Shown here: positions 17,013 to 26,199 of the stretch, one piece after another | Numbering within the stretch: position 1 is the first letter of the stretch | Layout of the letters: each line of letters opens with the position of its first letter | Assembly: GCF_028890115.1 (NCBI RefSeq) | Contig: NZ_JARCJD010000003.1 | Location: 165,475 to 229,474, forward strand | Source: Phaeobacter sp. QD34_24 | GTDB taxonomy: Bacteria > Pseudomonadota > Alphaproteobacteria > Rhodobacterales > Rhodobacteraceae | Reading direction: 5' to 3' | Length of the DNA stretch: 64,000 nt | Notes under the pieces: generated by a model | Databases searched by the model: none | Told to the model about the DNA's origin: nothing | The model's input: only the letters and a program-made list of their open reading frames with translations | Translations under genes and position numbers: made by a program

Positions 17013-18293
17013 ATGGCGCTTCCGGAGGTAAAGCAAACCGCGACCGACGCGCGGCTGGCCGCGCTGACCCTGCCCACGGGCGGCTGTCTTGAGGATGCGC
17101 GCCGGGCGGCCTTGTCGCGCGTGCAGACCCTGGGCCTGCCGGGGCGGCGGGACGAGTATTGGAAATACACCCGCCCCGATACGCTGACCCAGGTTGAGGC
17201 ACCGAAGGCTGCAATCTTTGACACCGACGAAGCACCGATGTTCGACGAATTCGACCGTCTGAAGGTGGTCTTTGTGGATGGTGTCTTTGCGCCGGAAGAG
17301 TCCGACGATCTGTCCCTCGAAGGGGTCACCATCGAGCGGATCTCTGATATCTGCGACAAGGATATCCATTGGGCCAAGGACTTGTATGGCGTTCTTGAAG
17401 CGCGCGGTCAGTCCCCTGTGGCGCGTCCGCTGGCGGCACTCAACACCGCTTTTGCCCAGGATGGGCTGGCGATCCATGTGACCGGCAAACCGTCGAAGCC
17501 GATCAACATGATCTACCGTCATTCCGATGAGGGCTCCGATGCCATTCTGCACCATGTGATCCGTGTGGACGCAGGGGCAGAGGCAACCATTCTGGAAAAT
17601 GGTCCGGCGGCGTCGCGCTTCAACAAATGCATGGAGATCGACATTGCCGACACCGGCAAGCTGCATCTGGTGCGGGCGCAGGGGCGCGACCATGAGCGCC
17701 GCGCGGCGACGCATCTGTTTGCGCGCCTTGGCACAGAGTCCGAGTTCAAAAGCTTCACCCTGACGGTGAATGGGGTTCTGACCCGCAACGAGGCGGTGAT
17801 CGAGCTGACCGGCGATGATGCGATTGCCCATATCGCGGGCGCCTGTGCTGGCGATGGTGACTTCCACCATGATGATACGGTCTTTGTCACACATGATGCG
17901 GTGAACTGCGAAAGCCGTCAGGTCTTCAAGAAGGTGCTGCGCAATGGCGCCACCGGCGTTTTCCAGGGCAAGATCCTGGTGAAGGAAGGCGCGCAAAAGA
18001 CTGACGGGTATCAGATTTCCCAGTCTCTGCTGCTGGATGATGACAGCCAGTTCCTGGCCAAGCCGGAACTGGAAATCTACGCCGATGACGTGGCCTGCTC
18101 GCATGGCTCCACCTCTGGTGCGATCGACGAGGATGCGCTGTTCTACCTGCGCTCGCGCGGGGTGCCGGAAGGCGATGCGACCGATCTTCTGACCCTGGCC
18201 TTCCTTGCTGAAGCGGTGGAAGAGATCGAGGATGAAGAGATCGCTGCCGCCATCGTCACGCGCCTTGAAGGCTGGCTGGCCCGGCGTCGCTGA
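17013..18293 (+). CDS. sufD: Fe-S scaffold subunit SufD
   Basis: The SufB paralogue that completes the scaffold and is needed for iron entry. It is 426 residues long. It shows the N-terminal arginine-containing segment LPGRRDEYWKYTRPD, the beta-helix core, and the conserved His in DVACSHGSTSGAIDEDALFY, which is the SufD iron-linked histidine region. It begins directly after the sufC stop and ends by overlapping the next ATG by one base. Confidence 0.96.
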   Translation: MALPEVKQTATDARLAALTLPTGGCLEDARRAALSRVQTLGLPGRRDEYWKYTRPDTLTQVEAPKAAIFDTDEAPMFDEFDRLKVVFVDGVFAPEESDDLSLEGVTIERISDICDKDIHWAKDLYGVLEARGQSPVARPLAALNTAFAQDGLAIHVTGKPSKPINMIYRHSDEGSDAILHHVIRVDAGAEATILENGPAASRFNKCMEIDIADTGKLHLVRAQGRDHERRAATHLFARLGTESEFKSFTLTVNGVLTRNEAVIELTGDDAIAHIAGACAGDGDFHHDDTVFVTHDAVNCESRQVFKKVLRNGATGVFQGKILVKEGAQKTDGYQISQSLLLDDDSQFLAKPELEIYADDVACSHGSTSGAIDEDALFYLRSRGVPEGDATDLLTLAFLAEAVEEIEDEEIAAAIVTRLEGWLARRR

Positions 18294-18778
18294 TGGCGGT
18301 GACCACCGATATCGTGGCGACCTACAGGGGGCCGCGCCTGGTGATTGCGCGGCTCCTGTCGATGGGGCCGCGCGAGGATCGCCTGCTGGCCTTCCTGATG
18401 TTCGGCTGTGCGATCGCCTTTATCGCGCAGATGCCGCGCCTGTCGCGTGAGGCGCATCTGACCGGCCAGGAGCTGAACATGCTGCTGGGTGGTGCGCTTT
18501 TGGGGCTGATCTTCATCGCGCCGCTGGCGCTATATGTTCTGTCCTGGGGTACACACCTGCTAGCGCGGCTGTTTGGCGGAAGCGGAGAGTCCTACCGGGC
18601 GCGGCTGGTCCTGTTCTGGACGCTTCTGGCCTCCAGCCCGCTGTTGCTGTTGCACGGATTGGTGGCCGGTTTCATCGGTCCGGGTCCTGCGCTCACCAGT
18701 GTCGGGATTCTCTGGCTTGCGGTTGTCCTGTGGTTCTGGTTGTCCGGCATGGTCGCGGCCTACTGGGCGCGCATATGA
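18293..18778 (+). CDS. YIP1-like integral membrane protein (first of a pair)
   Basis: A 161-residue protein with about four hydrophobic helices, including RLLAFLMFGCAIAFIAQMPRL, ALLGLIFIAPLALYVLSW, LVLFWTLLASSPLLLLHGLV and TSVGILWLAVVLWFWLSGMV. The pattern fits the YIP1 group of small membrane proteins, although sequence landmarks are few. It overlaps the sufD stop by one base and the next gene by four, so it is firmly embedded in the suf operon. Its role in Fe-S assembly is unknown. Confidence 0.75.
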   Translation: MAVTTDIVATYRGPRLVIARLLSMGPREDRLLAFLMFGCAIAFIAQMPRLSREAHLTGQELNMLLGGALLGLIFIAPLALYVLSWGTHLLARLFGGSGESYRARLVLFWTLLASSPLLLLHGLVAGFIGPGPALTSVGILWLAVVLWFWLSGMVAAYWARI

Positions 18779-19359
18779 ACAGCGTGCTAAGCCTTGGCCT
18801 GTTGACACTGCGCAGCCCGGCCCAGGCCGCGCATCTGTTGCTGTCGCGCGCCTGGCCGCGAGAGGCGATCTGGACCGGGCTTTTCCTGGCTGCGGTTCTG
18901 AATGCGCTCGCTTACGGGATAATGACCGTCCTGTTTCCGCTGCCGCCGGAATTCGCGATGCTGCGCTTGTCCTCGGTGACCTATGTGGCGCTGTCGGCGG
19001 GGCTTATCCTGGGCGTGTCCGTTGCCGTTACGGTTTGCGGGCGGTTCATTGGCGGGAAGGGTGCCTTTGCCGATCTCCTTGCTGTGATGATCTGGTTGCA
19101 GATCGTGCGCGTCGGCATTCAGGCGGGCTTGATCCTGGTCACGATCCTGTCACCGGGGCTGGGCGGCCTGTTCAGCCTTGTTGTGAACCTGTACCTGTTT
19201 TTTGTGCTGCTCCATTTCGTGAACGCCGCACATCGTTTCAACTCGCTTTGGCGTGCCTTTGGGGTGCTTTTGATGGCAAGCCTTCTGGCCCTCTTTACAC
19301 TGACATTTGTTTTGGGTCTCTTTGGCCCGGAAAACCTGGGACTGCCCGCATATGTATGA
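18775..19359 (+). CDS. YIP1-like integral membrane protein (second of a pair)
   Basis: A 194-residue protein with about five membrane helices, including WTGLFLAAVLNALAYGIMTV, YVALSAGLILGVSVAVTVCG, IVRVGIQAGLILVTIL, LFSLVVNLYLFFVLLHFV and LLMASLLALFTLTFVLGLFG. VNAAHRFNSLWRAFGVLL is typical of YIP1-family C-termini. It starts with ATGA overlapping the previous stop and overlaps the sufS start by eight bases. It may form a complex with the preceding protein. No function is known. Confidence 0.75.
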   Translation: MNSVLSLGLLTLRSPAQAAHLLLSRAWPREAIWTGLFLAAVLNALAYGIMTVLFPLPPEFAMLRLSSVTYVALSAGLILGVSVAVTVCGRFIGGKGAFADLLAVMIWLQIVRVGIQAGLILVTILSPGLGGLFSLVVNLYLFFVLLHFVNAAHRFNSLWRAFGVLLMASLLALFTLTFVLGLFGPENLGLPAYV

Positions 19360-20572
19360 TGTCGAAAAGATCCGCTCCGAATTCCCGATCCTGTCGCGGC
19401 AGGTGAACGGCAAGCCGCTGACCTATCTGGACAATGGCGCTTCGGCGCAAAAGCCTGCGGTGGTGATTGACGCCATCACACGCGTCTACTCCGAGGAATA
19501 TGCAAATGTTCACAGGGGCTTGCACTATCTTTCGAACCTTGCGACCGAGAAGTATGAATCTGTGCGGGGCGTGATCGGGCGGTTTCTGAACGCGGGCGAC
19601 GAAGACACGATTGTCCTGAATTCGGGCACCACCGAGGGGATCAACCTGGTGGCCTATAGCTGGGCCATGCCGCGGTTCGAACCGGGGGACGAAATCGTGC
19701 TCTCGGTGATGGAGCACCACGCCAATATCGTACCCTGGCATTTCCTGCGCGAACGGCAGGGGGCGGTGCTGAAATGGGTGGAGACGGCGCCCGATGGCAG
19801 CCTTGATCCGCAGGCGGTGATCGATGCCATCGGCCCCAAGACCAAGCTGGTTGCAGTCACCCAATGTTCCAACGTTCTGGGGACGATTGTTGATGTAAAG
19901 GCAATCACCAGGGGGGCGCATGCCAAGGGGGTGCCGGTGCTGGTGGATGGCTCGCAAGGTGCGGTGCATATGCCGGTGGATGTGCAGGATATCGGCTGCG
20001 ATTTCTACGCCATTACCGGCCACAAGCTATATGGCCCCTCGGGATCGGGCGCGATCTATATCAAACCTGAACGCATGGCCGAGATGCGCCCCTTCATTGG
20101 TGGCGGTGACATGATCAAGGAAGTCACGCGCGACACGGTGATCTACAATGATCCGCCGATGAAATTCGAAGCCGGAACGCCGGGGATCGTGCAGACCATC
20201 GGTCTTGGCGTGGCGCTGGAATACATGATGGATATCGGCATGGAGAATATCGCCGCGCATGAGCGCAGCCTGTGCCAATATGCGATGGAGCGTTTCAAGG
20301 GGCTGAACTGGCTCAACATTCAAGGTCACGCCCCGGATCGTGCGGCGATCTTCAGCTTCACCATGAACAGTGCCGCCCATGCCCATGATATTTCGACCAT
20401 TCTTGACAAGAAAGGCGTCGCGGTGCGGGCGGGTCAGCACTGTGCCGCCCCGTTGATGGATCATCTTGGTGTGGCCGCAACCTGCCGGGCGTCCTTTGGC
20501 CTCTACAACACCAAGGAAGAGGTCGACACGCTGATCGACGCATTGGAACTGGCCCACGAGCTGTTTGCCTGA
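19352..20572 (+). CDS. sufS: Cysteine desulfurase SufS
   Basis: A class II cysteine desulfurase of 406 residues that supplies persulfide sulfur to SufB. Visible motifs are DNGASAQKP near the start, NSGTTEGINLVAYSW, the cofactor-binding HHANIVPWH, the PLP lysine in ITGHKLYGPSGSG (Lys225) and catalytic Cys364 in VRAGQHCAAPLMD. The C-terminus reads RASFGLYNTKEEVDTLIDAL. The start at 19352 matches the family (MYDVEKIRSEFP) and overlaps the preceding gene. It is the last gene of the operon. No sufE, sufT or sufA follows, since a convergent transporter gene begins 18 bases away. Confidence 0.97.
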   Translation: MYDVEKIRSEFPILSRQVNGKPLTYLDNGASAQKPAVVIDAITRVYSEEYANVHRGLHYLSNLATEKYESVRGVIGRFLNAGDEDTIVLNSGTTEGINLVAYSWAMPRFEPGDEIVLSVMEHHANIVPWHFLRERQGAVLKWVETAPDGSLDPQAVIDAIGPKTKLVAVTQCSNVLGTIVDVKAITRGAHAKGVPVLVDGSQGAVHMPVDVQDIGCDFYAITGHKLYGPSGSGAIYIKPERMAEMRPFIGGGDMIKEVTRDTVIYNDPPMKFEAGTPGIVQTIGLGVALEYMMDIGMENIAAHERSLCQYAMERFKGLNWLNIQGHAPDRAAIFSFTMNSAAHAHDISTILDKKGVAVRAGQHCAAPLMDHLGVAATCRASFGLYNTKEEVDTLIDALELAHELFA

Positions 20573-20580
20573 GGCCAGTT

Positions 20581-20598
20581 CCGCCTTCTGTCAGGCGG
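20581..20598. terminator. Short hairpin between convergent sufS and ABC transporter genes
   Basis: CCGCCT and AGGCGG form a perfect 6-bp stem with a 6-nt loop in the 18-base gap, overlapping the ABC gene stop codon. There is no T-run, so its strength as a terminator is doubtful. Confidence 0.35.
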
Positions 20599-22312
20599 GC
20601 ACCGCACGATCGGTGCCAAGCAGATCCATGCGCGGCATCAGATCCAGCAGGTGACGCGAATAGTCATGGGTTGGCGCCTCGAACAGGGTCTCGGCCTCGG
20701 CAATCTCGCAGATCTGGCCGTGGCGCATAACGGCGATACGGTCGCACATCTGACGGATCACCGGCAGATCGTGGCTGATGAAGATCATCGTGAGCCCCAG
20801 TTCTTCCTGCAAGTCCTTCAAAAGGTTTAGGATTGTTGCCTGAACCGAGACATCCAGCGCCGATGTCGGCTCGTCGCAGATCAGGATGCGCGGCCGAGAG
20901 GCTAGCGCGCGGGCAATCGAAATCCGCTGCCGCTGACCGCCCGAGAATTCATGCGGATACTTCAACCCTGCTGCCGCGCCGAGGCCCACGTGATCCAAAA
21001 GGTCACTGACCACTTGGCGTGTTTCGCTTTCACTGCCCGTCAGGCGATGATAGCGGATCGGCTCTGCCACGATGTCCATCACCCGCATCCGCGCATTGAG
21101 CGAGGAATAGGGGTCCTGGAAAATCATCTGCAAGGCGCGGCGTGCCTGCCGGGCCGTGGCGCTGGCGGGGCGGGTGCTGACATCCTCGCCAAAGACTCGG
21201 ATCTGCCCGGAATCCGGCTGGTACAGCCCCGCGATCATCCGCGCGATGGTGGATTTTCCTGATCCGGATTCGCCAACGATCCCAAAGGTTTCGCCTGCAG
21301 CCACCGAAAACGTGGCATCATCCACCGCCTGCAACATACGCCGATTGCGTTTGAGCAGTGACTTTTGCAGCACGAAGGAGAGGTTGAGGTTGTCGACCTC
21401 AACGGCTGCCTTTGCCTGGCGGTCACTGCGGGCCTGGCCCAGCCAGTGGTTCTGCACGTCGATACGGCTAAAGGGCTTGGCGTCGCCTTCGATGTAATCG
21501 ACCGAGGTAAAGCGCTCCAGCTTGCGATCCGCGCGGGGCACGGCGGCAATCAGCGACTTGGTATATTCGTGATTGGGGGCGCCGAGGATCTGCGCCACAT
21601 CGCCGGTTTCCACCACTTCACCGCGGTACATCACCACCACGCGATCCGCGATATTTGCAATAACGCCAATGTCATGGGTGACAATTATGACCCCGAGGTT
21701 TCGCTCACGGCATAGGCGTTTCAAGAGATCCAGGATCTGCGCCTGGATCGAAACATCCAGCGCCGTGGTCGGTTCATCCGCGATGATCAGATCGGGGTCA
21801 CCAGCCAGCGCCAAGGCAATCACCACCCTTTGGCGCATGCCGCCCGAGAATTGGTGCGGATAGGCCTTGAGCCGCGCCTTGGCCTCGGTGATACCAACCT
21901 GAGCCAGCAGTTCTTCGGCACGGGCTTCGGCATCTGCACCTGTCAGGCCAGTGGTTTTTTCAATGGTTTCAACCAGCTGCGCGCCGATGGTCATCAGCGG
22001 GTTGAGCGAGGTCTGCGGATCCTGAAAGATCATACCGATCCGGTCGCCCCGGATCGTGCGCATCTCATCCTCGTCACGCCCGCGCAGCTCTTCGCCCTGG
22101 AACAGGATCGAGCCGCCGGCAACGCGTCCCGGCGTTTCCAAAAGGTCGATGATGGCATTGCCGATGGTGGATTTCCCGGCCCCGGATTCGCCGACCAGAC
22201 CGACAACTTCGCCCGGGTTCACGGTCAGCGACACATTGCGCGCCGCCTTGACGGTTCCGCGACGGGTGGGGAACTCGACATCGAGCCCTTCGATTTTCAA
22301 CAGTTCAGTCAT
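20591..22312 (-). CDS. Peptide/nickel-type ABC transporter, fused double ATPase
   Basis: One chain of 573 residues carries both ATPase domains that DppD and DppF supply separately. Domain 1 has Walker A GLVGESGAGKSTIG, signature FSGGMRQRVVIALAL and Walker B DLIIADEPTTALDV. Domain 2 has Walker A GIVGESGSGKSTIA, signature FSGGQRQRISIARAL and Walker B ILICDEPTSALDV. It powers import by the two permeases encoded upstream. The start at 22312 fits MTELLKIEGLDVEF and overlaps the permease stop (ATGA); the frame stays open for 33 further codons. Confidence 0.93.
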   Translation of the reverse strand: MTELLKIEGLDVEFPTRRGTVKAARNVSLTVNPGEVVGLVGESGAGKSTIGNAIIDLLETPGRVAGGSILFQGEELRGRDEDEMRTIRGDRIGMIFQDPQTSLNPLMTIGAQLVETIEKTTGLTGADAEARAEELLAQVGITEAKARLKAYPHQFSGGMRQRVVIALALAGDPDLIIADEPTTALDVSIQAQILDLLKRLCRERNLGVIIVTHDIGVIANIADRVVVMYRGEVVETGDVAQILGAPNHEYTKSLIAAVPRADRKLERFTSVDYIEGDAKPFSRIDVQNHWLGQARSDRQAKAAVEVDNLNLSFVLQKSLLKRNRRMLQAVDDATFSVAAGETFGIVGESGSGKSTIARMIAGLYQPDSGQIRVFGEDVSTRPASATARQARRALQMIFQDPYSSLNARMRVMDIVAEPIRYHRLTGSESETRQVVSDLLDHVGLGAAAGLKYPHEFSGGQRQRISIARALASRPRILICDEPTSALDVSVQATILNLLKDLQEELGLTMIFISHDLPVIRQMCDRIAVMRHGQICEIAEAETLFEAPTHDYSRHLLDLMPRMDLLGTDRAVPA

Positions 22313-23244
22313 CGTAGCTTCGGATTGAGGGCATCCCGCATCCAGTCTCCCAGCAGGTTTACTGCGAAGACCAGGACAACAAGTGCGATTGCAGGGAAGA
22401 AGGTGATCCACCAGAGGCCGGAGAACAGGTATTCATTGCCCACCCGGATCAGCGTGCCAAGCGACGGGGTGGTTGGCGGAATGCCCTGGCCGAGGAAGGA
22501 CAGGGTTGCCTCGGAAATGATCGCCAGCGCAAGGCCGATGGTGGCAATCACCAGGACGGGGCGCAATGTGTTGGGGAAGATGTGGCGGATCATGATCAGC
22601 CAGCGGGGCAGGCCGATGATACGTGCGGCCTGCACATATTCCTTGTTCGCCTCCACCAGCGTGGCTCCGCGCGCCACACGGGCAAACTGCGGCCAGTCGG
22701 TCAGGCCAATGGCGACGATCACCACGTAGATGGCAAAGTCATCCCGCAGCTCCAGAGGTAGAACTGCACGGCCTATGCCATTGATCAGAATCGCCAAAAG
22801 AATTCCGGGAATAGTCAGCTGAACATCCGCGATGCGCATGATGATGGCATCGGTCATGCCGCCGACATAGCCGGAGACGACCCCAAGCGTAACGCCCAGA
22901 ACCATGCCAAGGCACACCGCAGCAAGGCCGACGATAATCGACAGCCGCCCACCGTACAGGATGGTCGACAGCATGTCGCGGCCCTGGTTGTCGGTGCCCA
23001 AGAGGTACTGGGGCTGCCCGCCCTCGACCCAGGCCGGGGGAAGCTTGCCATCCCAGAGCGAGATCTGGGCCGGATCGAACGGATCAAACGGCGCAAGCAC
23101 TGGAGCAAAGACGCAGGCCAAGATCATCAGGAGGGTGACCACGGCTGCGATCACCGCTCCGGGTGAATGGAAAAAGGACCAGACGATGTCATTGTCCTTG
23201 AAGCGTTCCCAGCGCGTGGCCGGGCGGTCGGTTGGAAGGCTCAT
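22309..23244 (-). CDS. Peptide/nickel-type ABC transporter permease (DppC family)
   Basis: An inner-membrane permease of 311 residues. The N-terminus FFHSPGAVIAAVVTLLMILA and the extracytoplasmic loop with YLLGTDNQGRDMLSTILYGG are hallmarks of DppC/OppC. The EAA-type loop that contacts the ATPase is near VQAARIIGLPRWLIMIRHIF, followed by NTLRPVLVIATIGLALAI. It shares one base with the upstream permease stop and overlaps the ATPase gene by four. Confidence 0.93.
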   Translation of the reverse strand: MSLPTDRPATRWERFKDNDIVWSFFHSPGAVIAAVVTLLMILACVFAPVLAPFDPFDPAQISLWDGKLPPAWVEGGQPQYLLGTDNQGRDMLSTILYGGRLSIIVGLAAVCLGMVLGVTLGVVSGYVGGMTDAIIMRIADVQLTIPGILLAILINGIGRAVLPLELRDDFAIYVVIVAIGLTDWPQFARVARGATLVEANKEYVQAARIIGLPRWLIMIRHIFPNTLRPVLVIATIGLALAIISEATLSFLGQGIPPTTPSLGTLIRVGNEYLFSGLWWITFFPAIALVVLVFAVNLLGDWMRDALNPKLR

Positions 23245-24212
23245 CAGGACCCCAGGCGAATTCGAGGATCGACGACGAAATAGAGGATATCGACGATCAG
23301 ATTGATCAGAACAAAGAGCAGCGCGACAAAGACCAGATAGGCGGCCATGATCGGAACATCCACGAAATCAACGGCCTGGATGAACATCAACCCGGTGCCG
23401 GGCCATTGGAACACGGTTTCGGTGATCACGGAAAAGGCAATCAGCCCGCCGATGTTGAGACCAATGATGGTGATCACCGGCACCAGCGTGTTGCGTAGGG
23501 CGTGGCGGAAGTTGATCGCGCGTTCGGCCAGGCCGCGGGCGCGGGCGAATTTGATGAAATCGGTGCGCATCACCTCCATCATCTCGGCCCGCACCAGACG
23601 CAGGATCAGCGTCAGCTGGAACAGCGACAGGGTGATCGCGGGCAAAAGGATGGCCCGCCAGCCGTCGACGGTCAGCAGCGAGGTTTTCCACCAACCCAGA
23701 TCAACCGTGCCGCTGCGCCCTGAGGACGGCAGCCAGCGCAGGTGCACCGCAAAGACATAGATCAGCGCGATACCGATGATGAAGGTCGGCAGGCTCACCC
23801 CGATGAGAGAGGTGGACAGGATCACCCGGCTGACCCAGGATTTGCGCCGGATCCCGGTATAGACGCCCAGTGTAATACCAACGGCCAAGGCTATGATTGC
23901 GCTGACAAAAACCAGTTCAAGCGTGGCGGGAAGGCGTTCCAGGATCAGCTCGTCCACCGGGCGCTTGATCCGGTAGCTGAGGCCGAAATCGCCGCTCAGG
24001 ATATTGCCCATGAAGCGGGTGTACTGGGTCAGGATCGGATCATCCAATCCCAGTTGCTGGCGGATTTCGATCCGCTGTTCACGTGTCGCGTCCTGGCCAA
24101 CCATGTTGTTGACCGGATCGCCGACGAAGTTGAACAAGGAAAAACTGATGGCCGAAACCACAGCCATGACAAGCAATGACTGGGCCAGACGTTTGAGAAT
24201 GAAAGTGGTCAT
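23244..24212 (-). CDS. Peptide/nickel-type ABC transporter permease (DppB family)
   Basis: An inner-membrane permease of 322 residues. The first helix FILKRLAQSLLVMAVVSAIS and the loop with DPVNNMVGQDATREQ are typical of DppB. The coupling loop FARARGLAERAINFRHALRN is followed by TLVPVITIIGLNIGGLIAF and the last helix. It follows the binding-protein gene after 51 bases that contain a hairpin. Confidence 0.93.
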   Translation of the reverse strand: MTTFILKRLAQSLLVMAVVSAISFSLFNFVGDPVNNMVGQDATREQRIEIRQQLGLDDPILTQYTRFMGNILSGDFGLSYRIKRPVDELILERLPATLELVFVSAIIALAVGITLGVYTGIRRKSWVSRVILSTSLIGVSLPTFIIGIALIYVFAVHLRWLPSSGRSGTVDLGWWKTSLLTVDGWRAILLPAITLSLFQLTLILRLVRAEMMEVMRTDFIKFARARGLAERAINFRHALRNTLVPVITIIGLNIGGLIAFSVITETVFQWPGTGLMFIQAVDFVDVPIMAAYLVFVALLFVLINLIVDILYFVVDPRIRLGS

Positions 24213-24229
24213 TGATCCCCCAGAGCATC

Positions 24230-24254
24230 TGGGGCGGACAGGATGCCCGCCCCA
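24230..24254 (-). other. Intercistronic hairpin between binding protein and permease
   Basis: TGGGGCGG pairs with CCGCCCCA, an 8-bp stem with a 9-nt loop, right after the binding-protein stop. Such hairpins commonly protect the upstream mRNA segment so that the binding protein is made in excess over the permease. Confidence 0.6.
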
Positions 24255-24263
24255 AGGCTCAAG

Positions 24264-25823
24264 TTACTTCATCACGGCAAAGCGCGGGCGGAAGGCGTCA
24301 TCCGCCGAGATCGGGATTTCGACCTTGTCGGAGATGCCCCAGGCCAGAACCTGGTGATGGATCGGAACGTAAGGAATGTCGGCCTTCACCAGATCCCAGG
24401 CCTCACCGATCAGCGCGGTGCGCTTGTCGATGTCGATCTCGGTGGTGATGGCGCTGGTGATCTCGTTCACGCGGGCATTGTTGTAGCCGGTTGCGTTCCA
24501 GGATCCTTTGCCGTCCAAGAGGTAGGAGAAGACATAGTGGCTGTCCAGCGTCGGCACGCCCCAACCCAGCATGTAGAAATCGGATTCACGCTTCTGGATC
24601 TTCGGGAAGTGCTGCGCCTTCGGGATCGCGTCCAGGTTCACCTTGACGCCAACCTTGGCCAGCATGGCAACCGCGGCCTGACAGATCTTCTCGTCGTTGT
24701 TGTAGCGGTTGTTCGGGCAGTCAAGCTGGATCGAGAACCCATCGGGATAGCCCGCTTCGACCAGCAGCGATTTCGCCTTTTCGGGATCAAACCCGTAGGA
24801 GGCATCGTTGTCAGGCGTGTTGCCCAGAACACCCGGCGGGGTGATCATGCCGGTCGGGAAGGAGAGCCCCTCCATCACCACGCGCTGGATTGCGGCCTTG
24901 TCGATCGCCAGGTTAAAGGCTTCGCGTACCCGCTTGTCCTTGAACGGATTTCCTTCGACGTTGGAGCTGCGCAGCTGGTCCACGCCCTGATCCATGCCAA
25001 AGAAGATCGAACGGATCTGCGCCACGGTGGAGACACCCAGACCGTCGGCTGCCTCGATCCGTTTCAGATCCTGCAGCGGCGGGTCCAGAACAAAGTCGAC
25101 TTCACCCGACAGAAGCGCGGCAACGCGGGTGGCGGCGTTTGCAATCGGGCGGTATTCGATCTTGTCGATATTGCCGGGGAACAGGCCTTCGCCCCACCAG
25201 TCGCCATTGCGGGCCAGCACCGTCAACTCATCGGGCGCGCGGCTCACCAGGGTGAAGGGACCGGTGCCATTGGCATTGCGCACCGCATAGGTTTCTTCCT
25301 TGGCCTTGAAGTCCTGCGGGGCGGTCACGTTGTTCGCCTCGGCCCAGCCCTTGTCCATCATGTAGATGGAGGTCAGCTGGTTGGGCAGGATCGGGTTCGG
25401 CCCGTCGGTGGTCAGCTTGACGGTGTAATCGTCAATCACCTCGACCGCGGTCACGTTCTTGGCCTGCTCCTTGTAGTCGGAGGCCTCGTGCTTGGCGCGC
25501 TCGAAGGAAAACACCACGTCCTCGGCGGTGAAATCCGCACCATCATGGAACTTGACGCCCTGGCGCAGCTTGAAGGTCCAGCCATCGGCTCCGGCTTCCC
25601 AGCTTTCGGCCAGTTCCGGCTGCAGGTTCATCGCCGCATCGCGGGTGACGAGCGATTCATAGATCTGACCGTTCATTGCGATGGTCGGGCCTTCGTTCTG
25701 CGAATGGGGATCCATGGTCAGGGCGTCGCCCTGGCTGGTCCAACGCAGGACGTTTTCCGCCAGCGCCGGGCTGGCAGCGGCCATCGCCAGCAGCGAGACC
25801 GTAAACATTTTTTTGAAGTGCAT
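24264..25823 (-). CDS. Periplasmic peptide/solute-binding protein (SBP family 5)
   Basis: A 519-residue family 5 binding protein with a signal peptide (MHFKKMFTVSLLAMAAASPA, cut near ALA-EN). Family marks are ESLVTRDAAMNLQPELAESW, KLRQGVKFHDGADFTAEDVV, VREAFNLAIDKAAI and the C-terminal PYVPIHHQVLAWG. The ligand may be a peptide or another small molecule. The start at 25823 has GGGAGAAAATA before it; the frame opens eight codons earlier. It is the first gene of a four-gene importer operon. Confidence 0.93.
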   Translation of the reverse strand: MHFKKMFTVSLLAMAAASPALAENVLRWTSQGDALTMDPHSQNEGPTIAMNGQIYESLVTRDAAMNLQPELAESWEAGADGWTFKLRQGVKFHDGADFTAEDVVFSFERAKHEASDYKEQAKNVTAVEVIDDYTVKLTTDGPNPILPNQLTSIYMMDKGWAEANNVTAPQDFKAKEETYAVRNANGTGPFTLVSRAPDELTVLARNGDWWGEGLFPGNIDKIEYRPIANAATRVAALLSGEVDFVLDPPLQDLKRIEAADGLGVSTVAQIRSIFFGMDQGVDQLRSSNVEGNPFKDKRVREAFNLAIDKAAIQRVVMEGLSFPTGMITPPGVLGNTPDNDASYGFDPEKAKSLLVEAGYPDGFSIQLDCPNNRYNNDEKICQAAVAMLAKVGVKVNLDAIPKAQHFPKIQKRESDFYMLGWGVPTLDSHYVFSYLLDGKGSWNATGYNNARVNEITSAITTEIDIDKRTALIGEAWDLVKADIPYVPIHHQVLAWGISDKVEIPISADDAFRPRFAVMK

Positions 25824-26199
25824 TATTTTCTCCCTGTTTAAAAACAAGCTCCCGACCTGTCCCGGTGGTGAGCTCAGACATTGGAACGTGACGCTATCCT
25901 TTCAGAGGGCTTCATGGTGAACCATGTTGGCGCCAATCGTGGAACGGATCAAGCCTGATCCAGTGCTGCGCGTGTCTTGCGCTACAGATCCCGGTGCGGG
26001 GGCAGTCTTTTGACCACCTGTTGGGCAGTGGGCCTGATCTGCCCGGTCAGCGAGAAGTGGGCGATCGATCTAGCGGCGGGCTAGGGTTGTTCGGCACCGG
26101 GAGATCAGCGCAGGTCTAATCCAACCTGATGAATAACCGTTGATATATTGTCGATTTTGGGTGCGGAGAGACGCGCGCCGTAGGGGCCAAAGCCGAAGC
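25824..26199. other. Intergenic region upstream of the peptide importer
   Basis: 376 bases between the end of tonB and the binding-protein gene, both on the minus strand. The importer promoter must be here. The clearest signal is the inverted repeat CATGGT-GA-ACCATG at 25913-25926, about 90 bases before the start codon, a possible operator. I see no clean terminator for tonB and no convincing gene. Confidence 0.4.

Noticed and set aside
16125..18104. 659-residue open frame antisense to sufC and sufD
   Set aside because: Same cause: high GC and third-position bias keep the antisense frame open. The plus-strand Suf motifs are unambiguous.
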